From contig JBBSVE010000149.1 in assembly GCA_038233815.1 (NCBI GenBank), forward strand, positions 1 through 7,257: DNA of 7,257 bases, given 5' to 3'. This stretch comes from JBBSVE01 sp038233815. GTDB lineage: Bacteria > Pseudomonadota > Alphaproteobacteria > Rhodobacterales > Rhodobacteraceae. Under the pieces are notes generated by a model, which saw only the letters and a list, made by a program, of their open reading frames with translations, made no database searches and had not been told where the DNA came from. Each line of letters opens with the position of its first letter. The first letter of the stretch is position 1. The translations under genes and the position numbers were made by a program. Positions 1 to 4,941 of this stretch are shown in pieces.

Positions 1-668
1 CCCAACTCGTCCCGCAAACGCCGCACGAGGGTAAAGACCTGCTGACCCGCCGACCCCATGGCCCCCACCGGCATGACCAGGGGATCGACCACGATGTCAT
101 GCGCTGGGATGCCGAAATCCGCCGCCCGCTCCACGATCTTCTTGGCAACGGCGAACCGCACGTCGGGATCTTCGGAAATGCCGGTATCGTCGTTGGAGAT
201 GGCGACCACCGGGACATTGTATTTCTTCACCAGCGGCAGCACGCGCTCCAACCGCTCCTCCTCTCCGGTCACGGAGTTCAGGAGTGGGCGGCCCTCGCAG
301 GCCTTCAGCCCTTCTTCCAGCGCGCCGGGGACGGAGCTGTCGATGCAGAGCGGCGTATCGATGATCGCCTGAATGCGCAGCACCAATTCGTGCATCAGCG
401 GCGGCTCGACGAAGTTGTTGTCGGCATAGCGCGGGTCGGTCGCCATCTTGTTGGTGAACACCGCGCCCGAATTGACGTCGAGCACCATGGCCCCGCAGGC
501 GGTCTGTTCCATCGCGTCACGAAGCACGGTGTCGAAGTTTCCGGCCTCCAGTTCGGCCGCGAGCTTCTTGCGCCCGGTGGGATTGATCCGTTCCCCGATC
601 ACGCAGAACGGTTCGTCGAACCCGATGGTCACGGTTTTCGTTTTGGATTCAACAACGGTACGGGTCAT
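1..668 (-). CDS. Methyltetrahydrofolate:corrinoid methyltransferase, pterin-binding domain protein (partial, C-terminus off the left edge)
   Basis: Reverse translation from the ATG at 668-666 gives 222 codons without a stop, running off the left edge. The protein reads as a pterin-binding TIM barrel of the dihydropteroate synthase/MeTr/MetH-middle-domain family. Visible motifs are GERINPTGRK (residues 25-34), DVNSG (64-68), CIDSS (108-112), NSVTGEEER (131-139), AISNDDTGIS (156-165) and DIVVDPLVMPVGA (191-203). These carry the Asp and Asn residues that bind the pterin in this family. Such proteins move a methyl group from methyl-tetrahydrofolate to a cobalamin protein. There is no N-terminal homocysteine-binding domain, so it is not full-length MetH. 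Whether a B12 domain is fused downstream cannot be seen. The start lies three bases after the stop of the MetF-like gene, which implies one transcript and probable translational coupling. The family call is firm; the methyl acceptor is inference. Confidence 0.9.
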   Translation of the reverse strand, partial: MTRTVVESKTKTVTIGFDEPFCVIGERINPTGRKKLAAELEAGNFDTVLRDAMEQTACGAMVLDVNSGAVFTNKMATDPRYADNNFVEPPLMHELVLRIQAIIDTPLCIDSSVPGALEEGLKACEGRPLLNSVTGEEERLERVLPLVKKYNVPVVAISNDDTGISEDPDVRFAVAKKIVERAADFGIPAHDIVVDPLVMPVGAMGSAGQQVFTLVRRLRDEL

Positions 669-671
669 GCT

Positions 672-1607
672 TTACGCGCTTTCTGACTGTTTCGGGGCGG
701 CGATGCCGCCGTGTTCTGTGGCCCAGGCGGCATTCGCCTTGATCCCGCCGAGTGGGAAGAAATGCACCGCCTCGATGTTGAAACCCGGCGTGCGGGCCTT
801 GTGGGTGGCAAGCGCGCCCAGAAACTCCGCAGGTTCGTAGGGCAACAGCAGCTTTGTCACATCCATCGCCCGCTTCTGGAGAACGCGCAAGGACGGGCCG
901 ACACCGCAGGCGATGGCGAACTTGATCAGCGTGGCGAGCTTGGCCGGACCCGCGACGCCGATATGGACCGGCATCGCGATGCCCTCGGCCGCGAGCCGGT
1001 CGGCCCATGCGATCACCGGCTCCGCCTCGAAGCAGAATTGCGTCGCGATGGCAAAGGTCGCGTCGGAGCGGTTGGCGAAATCCTGCTTCCATTTCAGCGC
1101 GGCGAGCACGATCTCGTCGCCGCCCCCGCGGTCGATATCCTTGTTGCCCTCGGGATGGCCCGCGACATGGAGCCGGTCGAACCCGTCGAAGAGGCCCGAT
1201 TCCATCAGCTGCATGGAACTCTCGTATATCCCCGCGGGCGTGTTGACGCCGCCGCCAAGAAGGAGTGCCTGACGCACGTCCGCCTCGCCTTGATAACGCG
1301 CGATCCAGTCGGCGAGCGTCGCGCGGTCGGGGATGATGCGGGCGGGGAAATGCGGCATGACGGTGAAGCCCTCACCGTTCAGGCGTCGCGCGGTGGCGAC
1401 CATCTCCTCGATCGGCGTGCCTTCGATATGCGCGATGTAGACCCGCGTGGTCCGGGGCAGGAGGGCGCGGAAATCGTCGACCTTCTCGGCGGTGCGGGGC
1501 ATCACCTCGATGGAGAAGTCGTCCAGCATCGCGGCCACAGCACCGAGATCGGTCGCGGGTTCGACGGCGCGGGCGGTTGCGTCGCGCAGGAAGTTGAAGA
1601 GCGCCAT
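672..1607 (-). CDS. Methylenetetrahydrofolate reductase family protein (MetF-like)
   Basis: This is a 311-residue protein, close to the usual bacterial MetF length. MetF reduces 5,10-methylene-THF to 5-methyl-THF using FAD in a TIM barrel. Family signatures are FSIEVMPRT (31-39; the Glu at 34 matches the catalytic Glu region of FEFFPPRT), a GGG loop (118-120), LHVAGHPEG (146-154), ATQFCFEAEP (188-197; Gln190 matches TQFFF), VHIGVAGP (214-221) and a C-terminal AVHFFPLGG (280-288) that resembles the HFYTLN region. The LRGD motif, whose Asp contacts the flavin in E. coli MetF, appears here as LLLGGG, so this is a divergent family member. The ATG at 1607 has a good Shine-Dalgarno (GAGAGGAA, about 8-9 bases upstream). 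It sits between the small 'virulence factor' gene (37-base gap) and the corrinoid methyltransferase (3-base gap). That suggests it supplies or handles methyl-THF for that enzyme. Family assignment is good; exact reaction and cofactor use are inferred. Confidence 0.85.
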   Translation of the reverse strand: MALFNFLRDATARAVEPATDLGAVAAMLDDFSIEVMPRTAEKVDDFRALLPRTTRVYIAHIEGTPIEEMVATARRLNGEGFTVMPHFPARIIPDRATLADWIARYQGEADVRQALLLGGGVNTPAGIYESSMQLMESGLFDGFDRLHVAGHPEGNKDIDRGGGDEIVLAALKWKQDFANRSDATFAIATQFCFEAEPVIAWADRLAAEGIAMPVHIGVAGPAKLATLIKFAIACGVGPSLRVLQKRAMDVTKLLLPYEPAEFLGALATHKARTPGFNIEAVHFFPLGGIKANAAWATEHGGIAAPKQSESA

Positions 1608-1644
1608 TCTCGCAGTTCCTCTCGATAGGGTCGGGGTTCGCGGG

Positions 1645-1941
1645 TCAGGCCCAGCCGGAATTGTCGATCAGGCCCTTCAGCCGCGCGGTGTCATATTGGG
1701 ACTCGAGGCGTGCGGCCTCGGCCGCCGCCGCTTCTTCCTGCGTGCCCTCGACGGGGTAGGGGGCGGCCTTGCGCCATTCGGCAAGATAGGCGTCGGCATC
1801 CTTGGCACCGACCTTCATGGCGCAACGGTCGATCGCCTGCTCGAACCGCTCGGTCAGCTTGACCTTGGCGCCCGTCCGGCCCTTGCCCACGATCACCTGA
1901 GCGGGGATGTCGCGCCAGTAGACGATGGTAACTTCCGGCAC
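1645..1941 (-). CDS. Small 'virulence factor' family protein (PF13769-like), first gene of the one-carbon operon
   Basis: This 98-residue soluble protein has no signal peptide or membrane segment. It begins VTIVYWRDIPAQVIVGKG (residues 4-21), followed by a basic stretch, an ERFEQAIDRCAM segment (31-42) and an Ala/Glu-rich helical tail. I recognise it as the small family labelled 'virulence factor' in Pfam, found in many alphaproteobacteria beside MetF-like and corrinoid methyltransferase genes. No biochemical role is known to me, and the name says nothing reliable about function. The start is a GTG at 1941-1939, chosen because GGGGAGAG lies about 7 bases upstream and because MPEVTIVYWRDIP is the usual family N-terminus. 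Its operon position suggests an accessory role in folate/cobalamin methyl transfer, which is inference. Confidence 0.82.
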   Translation of the reverse strand: MPEVTIVYWRDIPAQVIVGKGRTGAKVKLTERFEQAIDRCAMKVGAKDADAYLAEWRKAAPYPVEGTQEEAAAAEAARLESQYDTARLKGLIDNSGWA

Positions 1942-1974
1942 GATCGCTCTCTCCCCGTCCTTGCGCGTCCGTTC

Positions 1975-2001
1975 CTTCTATGCGGCGGTCTCCGGCGTCA
2001 A
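1975..2001 (-). promoter_or_regulatory. Possible sigma-70-type promoter for the one-carbon operon
   Basis: On the minus strand, TTGACG (2001-1996) is followed after a short 15-base spacer by TAGAAG (1980-1975). This would place the transcript start near 1968 and leave a leader of about 27 bases before the GTG at 1941. The -35 box is a 5/6 match to consensus; the -10 box is poor and the spacing sub-optimal. It is offered as the best candidate in the divergent region and has not been shown. Confidence 0.3.
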
Positions 2002-2012
2002 AGGACGATTAT

Positions 2013-2058
2013 CGACGTGAAGACGTCGTTTGGCGACGCACCGTGCGTGCCGTGCGTC
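2013..2058. repeat. Cluster of short inverted and tandem repeats in the divergent intergenic region
   Basis: Three overlapping elements are visible. A perfect hairpin CGACGT-GAAG-ACGTCG lies at 2013-2028. A tandem 9-mer, CCGTGCGTG then CCGTGCGTC, spans 2041-2058. An inverted pair, GACGCAC (2035-2041) and GTGCGTC (2052-2058), flanks most of it. The cluster sits between the candidate minus-strand promoter for the one-carbon genes and the candidate plus-strand promoter for ppx, where an operator or leader hairpin could act. In a GC-rich genome some such repeats arise by chance. Confidence 0.4.
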
Positions 2059-2073
2059 CCGGTCTATCGTCGC

Positions 2074-2102
2074 TTGCGCCGTCCGGCGGGGGCGGATAGC
2101 AT
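2074..2102 (+). promoter_or_regulatory. Possible promoter for ppx-rlmE
   Basis: TTGCGC (2074-2079) and TAGCAT (2097-2102) are separated by exactly 17 bases. They would start transcription near 2109, about 20 bases before the chosen ppx start. The -35 box matches consensus only in TTG; the -10 box matches four of six positions. It is a weak candidate supported mainly by position and spacing. Confidence 0.3.
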
Positions 2103-2128
2103 CCACTCAACCACGAATGGAGGGCGAT

Positions 2129-3262
2129 ATGACGCCCGAGCGTCCCCGGGAGGCGGGCGCGATCCCGTTTCCGGCGCCGGGCGATGCGCTGGAAACCGTC
2201 GAACCGGTCGTCTCCCCACCGAACAGATCTGCGCAGCTCTATGCCGCGCTGGATCTTGGCACGAACTCCTGTCGGATGCTGATTGCGCGCCCCCGGGGCA
2301 GCCAGTTTCAGGTCATCGACAGCTTTTCCAAGACCGTGCAGCTCGGCGCGGGGCTGGAGGCAACGGAGCGTCTGTCGCGTAGTTCCATGGCGCGCACCGT
2401 TCAGGCGCTCCGGATCTGTGAGAAGAAGATCGAGAAGCACGGTGTCGTTCGGATGCGCTTCGTCGCGACGGAGGCTTGCCGCCGGGCACGCAACGCCCGC
2501 GATTTCATCCGTCAGGTGCGGCGCGAGACGGGCCTGTCGCTGGAGATCATCGCACCCGAGGAGGAGGCACGTCTTGCCGTCATCTCCTGCGCGCCGCTCG
2601 TCGGGCATCGGACGGAGCAGCTGCTGGTGGTTGACATCGGCGGCGGCTCGACCGAGCTCGTCTGGATCGACCTGTCCGGCGTGCCGGAGGCGGAGCGTCC
2701 GCGCTCCATCATGCGGCTCCATTCCGGCTTTGCGCCGAGGGGCGAAGGGACGGCGCGGGTGGTGGACTGGATCTCCGTCCCGCTCGGCGTCGCCACGCTG
2801 AAGGACCAGTTCGCCGATGTGGAGGACGACGCCGCGCGGTTCGCGCTGATGTCGTGGTTCTTCGAAGAGAAGATGGCGAGCTTTTCACCCTATTCCGCCG
2901 ACAATCGGCGCGAGGGGTTTCAGATCATCGGGACCAGCGGCACGGTCACGACAGTGGCCGCGTCGTTTCTGGGCCTGCGACGCTACGATCGGTCCAAGGT
3001 GGACGGCCTGCGCATGTCCTCGGACCAGATCGACACGGTGATCCGGGATTATCTTCATCTCGGCCCCGAAGGGCGGCGGACCGATCCCCGGATCGGACGG
3101 GACCGCCACGCGCTCATCATGTCGGGGGCCGCGATTCTGCAGGCGCTGATGCGCGTCTGGCCGACGGACCGGCTGTCGGTCGCGGACCGGGGGCTGCGCG
3201 AGGGGCTTCTCTATGCGCAGATGAGCGCGGACGGCGTGCTGGAAGACGGGCCCTACGAATGA
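2129..3262 (+). CDS. ppx: Ppx/GppA family phosphatase (exopolyphosphatase / pppGpp phosphohydrolase)
   Basis: This 377-residue cytoplasmic enzyme belongs to the ASKHA fold. Members release phosphate from polyphosphate ends and/or convert pppGpp to ppGpp. Motifs in order are ALDLGTNSCRMLI (40-52, phosphate 1 loop), FVATEACRRARN (111-122), IIAPEEEARL (140-149), VVDIGGGSTELVW (167-179, phosphate 2 loop), SVPLGVATL (216-224), IIGTSGTVTT (266-275) and a C-terminal SVADRGLREGLLY (350-362). It lacks the C-terminal HD-like domain of the roughly 500-residue E. coli Ppx and GppA, so it is the short two-domain form. The reading frame is open upstream to 2030. I chose the ATG at 2129 because GGAGGG (2119-2124) precedes it at good distance; an in-frame ATG at 2117 is possible. 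rlmE follows after 28 bases, a pairing common in alphaproteobacteria, so the two are probably co-transcribed. Polyphosphate versus pppGpp preference cannot be read from sequence. Confidence 0.93.
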   Translation: MTPERPREAGAIPFPAPGDALETVEPVVSPPNRSAQLYAALDLGTNSCRMLIARPRGSQFQVIDSFSKTVQLGAGLEATERLSRSSMARTVQALRICEKKIEKHGVVRMRFVATEACRRARNARDFIRQVRRETGLSLEIIAPEEEARLAVISCAPLVGHRTEQLLVVDIGGGSTELVWIDLSGVPEAERPRSIMRLHSGFAPRGEGTARVVDWISVPLGVATLKDQFADVEDDAARFALMSWFFEEKMASFSPYSADNRREGFQIIGTSGTVTTVAASFLGLRRYDRSKVDGLRMSSDQIDTVIRDYLHLGPEGRRTDPRIGRDRHALIMSGAAILQALMRVWPTDRLSVADRGLREGLLYAQMSADGVLEDGPYE

Positions 3263-3290
3263 GCGGGCATGGTGACAATAGGTGGCAGGG

Positions 3291-4016
3291 ATGACGGAAA
3301 AGGCGACATCGGGACGCGGGCAGCGCGACCTGCGCGTGCGGGTGAAGACGGCGAAAGGGCGCAAGCTGTCCTCGACCCTGTGGTTGGAACGGCAGCTCAA
3401 CGACCCCTATGTGATCCGCGCGAAGAAAGAGGGCTATCGCGGTCGCGCGGCTTACAAGATCGCCGAACTGGATGAGAAATACGGGTTCCTCGTGCCCGGC
3501 GCGCGGGTGGTGGACCTCGGCTGTGCGCCGGGCGGCTGGTGCCAGATCGCTGTGGGTCGGGTGAATGCGCTGGGGGAGAGGCGCGGCAAGCCGATAGGCA
3601 CCGTGCTGGGCATCGATCTGCAGCCGGTCGACCCGATCGCGGGGGCGGAGATCCACCAGCTCGACTTTCTGGCCGAGGGGGCGGACGACGCGGTGAAGGG
3701 CTGGCTCGGCGGTGGCGCGGACGTGGTGATGAGCGACATGGCTGCCGCCGCCTCGGGTCACAAGGGGACGGACCATTTGCGAATCATCGCCCTCGTGGAG
3801 GCGGCTCTGGAGTTCGCGTTCGATGTGCTGGAGGAGGGCGGCACTTTTGTCGCCAAGGTGCTGGCCGGCGGCGCAGAAATCGGGATGCAGACCCGGCTGA
3901 AGCAGAGCTTCGCCAAGGTTGCCAATGTGAAACCACCGGCGAGCCGCGCCGACAGTTCGGAGAAATTCGTGGTGGCGACGGGATTCAAGCGTCCAACGGA
4001 TGCTCGCGTCGAGTGA
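3291..4016 (+). CDS. rlmE: 23S rRNA (uridine2552-2'-O)-methyltransferase RlmE (FtsJ/RrmJ)
   Basis: This SAM-dependent 2'-O-ribose methyltransferase modifies U2552 in the A-loop of 23S rRNA late in 50S assembly. The 241-residue protein has a basic N-terminal extension of about 30 residues compared with the 209-residue E. coli enzyme. It then shows the SAM-binding motif VDLGCAPGGW (74-83). The catalytic K-D-K-E set is intact: Lys56 in AAYKIAEL, Asp149 in MSDMA, Lys189 in FVAKVLAGG and Glu224 in SSEKFVVATGFK. I chose the ATG at 3291 because AGGTGG (3280-3285) lies five bases upstream; an in-frame GTG at 3282 overlaps that Shine-Dalgarno and is less likely. It is the second gene of the ppx-rlmE pair. 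It ends 66 bases before the converging mepK-like gene, with a hairpin between them. Confidence 0.96.
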   Translation: MTEKATSGRGQRDLRVRVKTAKGRKLSSTLWLERQLNDPYVIRAKKEGYRGRAAYKIAELDEKYGFLVPGARVVDLGCAPGGWCQIAVGRVNALGERRGKPIGTVLGIDLQPVDPIAGAEIHQLDFLAEGADDAVKGWLGGGADVVMSDMAAAASGHKGTDHLRIIALVEAALEFAFDVLEEGGTFVAKVLAGGAEIGMQTRLKQSFAKVANVKPPASRADSSEKFVVATGFKRPTDARVE

Positions 4017-4039
4017 TTCGGGACGGTCGCCAATGACAA

Positions 4040-4060
4040 AGGGCGCCCAGCCGGCGCCCT
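4040..4060. terminator. Intrinsic-terminator-like hairpin between converging rlmE and mepK
   Basis: An 8-bp perfect GC-rich stem, AGGGCGCC (4040-4047) with GGCGCCCT (4053-4060), closes a five-base loop. On the minus strand it is followed by TTTGTCATTG, a modest T-rich stretch, so it best fits termination of the mepK-like transcript. On the plus strand no T-run follows, so any effect on rlmE would be weaker. Its location between two converging genes supports the call. Confidence 0.7.
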
Positions 4061-4082
4061 CTCAGTCAGAAAGTCTTGCCGT

Positions 4083-4652
4083 TCAGCCGCGCCAGTGACG
4101 CACGTCACCGCAATCCATATGCACGAAGTTGGACCGGTAATAGGTGCCAACACCCCCCGAATTGCAGGCCGTGGCAGCACCTGCCATCTGCTGGATCGAG
4201 CGGGACTTCAGACGAAGATCAGCCGCCTGACCGCGCATGTGGAGCGAATTGCGCGCCACGCCGCGCGACCGCGACCGGAGCATCGCGTTGGTCTGCGGGC
4301 TGCGGTAGCCCGACAGCATCATGTAGGGCTCAGTCACGCCCATCAGCCGGTGTGAGGCGGCAAGGATATCGACCGTGCGCGGGTCGATCTTCACGTGGGT
4401 ATTCGTGCGCCAGTCGCGCATGAAGCTGTTGATTTCCTTGAGTGCCTCGGGAATATACGTGCCCTCGATCCAATAGATCGTATCGAGGCTTTCGCCCGTG
4501 CGGCCCGAATACATCCGAATGCGGCGAATGTCGCCTGCCCCGCGCAGAAAGCCGAAAGCGTTGGAGTAGGTCGGCGCGGCGATTGCTGCGGTTGCCGCGA
4601 AGACACCCAGAAGCGCACGCCGGGATACACCGGTTCCAGTTTCAATTGTCAT
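4083..4652 (-). CDS. mepK: DUF882 / YcbK-family (M15) murein endopeptidase, Tat-exported, MepK-like
   Basis: This 189-residue protein has a twin-arginine signal (SRRALLGVF at 10-18, hydrophobic Ala-rich stretch, likely cut after SNA at 30-32), so it is probably exported folded to the periplasm. The mature part is a peptidase M15-type (DUF882) domain: LSGYRSPQTNAML (113-125), SLHMRGQAADLR (136-147) and a C-terminal VGTYYRSNFVHMDCGDVRHWRG region (168-189). His138, Asp145 and His178 are in place as zinc ligands. E. coli YcbK/MepK, about the same size, is a murein endopeptidase that cuts 3-3 (mDAP-mDAP) cross-links. Here the gene stands divergent to an L,D-transpeptidase, the enzyme class that makes those links, which supports the same role. 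The symbol rests on family and context; substrate is inferred. The ATG at 4652 has a modest ACAGG about five bases upstream. Confidence 0.85.
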   Translation of the reverse strand: MTIETGTGVSRRALLGVFAATAAIAAPTYSNAFGFLRGAGDIRRIRMYSGRTGESLDTIYWIEGTYIPEALKEINSFMRDWRTNTHVKIDPRTVDILAASHRLMGVTEPYMMLSGYRSPQTNAMLRSRSRGVARNSLHMRGQAADLRLKSRSIQQMAGAATACNSGGVGTYYRSNFVHMDCGDVRHWRG

Positions 4653-4693
4653 TAGCGCCTGTCCCGTCGCTGCTGTTTCATCGCCTTTGCGGC

Positions 4694-4754
4694 AATCTTA
4701 TGGACACATTGTTTCGTGTCCCGAATCTTATGGCACAGGAAATTTCGATCCCCA
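4694..4754. repeat. Imperfect ~30-bp tandem repeat upstream of mepK, possible tandem promoter/operator sites
   Basis: AATCTTATGG occurs at 4694-4703 and again at 4724-4733, exactly 30 bases apart (about three helical turns). Further shared pieces (CACA, TTTCG, TCCC) follow each copy in the same order. On the minus strand, toward mepK, each copy gives CATAAG, a -10-like hexamer. Each is preceded at exactly 17 bases by a TT(G/C)GGG hexamer (4755-4750 and 4725-4720). This may be a duplicated weak promoter or a pair of same-face regulator sites. The repeat is directly visible; its role is inferred. Confidence 0.5.
4702..4721. promoter_or_regulatory. Inverted repeat, candidate operator, upstream of mepK
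   Basis: GGACAC (4702-4707) and GTGTCC (4716-4721) are perfect inverted arms around an eight-base AT-rich centre, a 20-bp dyad typical in size of a dimeric regulator site. It lies between the two AATCTTATGG copies and would overlap the spacer of the proximal promoter-like element. No known regulator motif is recognised. Confidence 0.4.
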
Positions 4755-4760
4755 AGTGCC

Positions 4761-4802
4761 GATTTGCCGGTGGTTCCGACCCTATCGGGCGATCGGCAAA
4801 TT
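4761..4802 (+). other. Long imperfect hairpin in the mepK-ldtD intergenic region
   Basis: ATTTGCCG (4762-4769) pairs perfectly with CGGCAAAT (4794-4801). The pairing extends by G-T and T-A pairs, and an inner CCGA/TCGG stem (4776-4779 with 4785-4788) closes a five-base loop. On the plus strand it is followed by TTTCTGCTT, so a transcript started upstream would carry a terminator- or attenuator-like structure before ldtD. The minus strand shows no T-run after it. Confidence 0.35.
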
Positions 4803-4887
4803 TCTGCTTAACGGCGAGACGGGCGGCACTGTGGCATATTTAGGTCATCGCGCAAGATCCGTCCGCCGCGCCCACGGGGGAGTGGAC

Positions 4888-4907
4888 TTCGCTGACGTAT
4901 CAGCGAA
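4888..4907. promoter_or_regulatory. Perfect 8-bp inverted repeat just upstream of ldtD
   Basis: TTCGCTGA (4888-4895) and TCAGCGAA (4900-4907) are perfect arms around CGTA. The dyad ends 34 bases before the chosen ldtD ATG and about 24 bases before its Shine-Dalgarno. No T-run follows on either strand, so it is not a standard terminator. It could be an operator or a stable tetraloop hairpin in the ldtD leader. If translation began at the in-frame ATG at 4921, the hairpin would sit directly against the start region. Confidence 0.5.
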
Positions 4908-4941
4908 AAGTGCCGCGTGGATGCTGCCGCTCGGGGACAAG

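Noticed and set aside
711..1628. A 305-codon plus-strand open frame opposite the MetF-like gene
   Set aside because: It is antisense to a clear family match and its translation shows no recognisable motif. Long antisense frames are expected in GC-rich genes.
2030..2128. Upstream extension of ppx by 33 codons
   Set aside because: The sequence there holds repeats and promoter-like boxes. GGAGGG placed just before the ATG at 2129 gives a better start.
1447..2382. A 311-codon plus-strand frame spanning the small operon gene and the start of ppx
   Set aside because: It crosses two supported genes in other frames, has no domain signature and no plausible ribosome binding site.
4687..4941. An 85-residue N-terminal extension of the L,D-transpeptidase
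   Set aside because: The frame is open, but the extension would bury the signal peptide inside the protein, and a good Shine-Dalgarno and ATG lie at 4932-4944.
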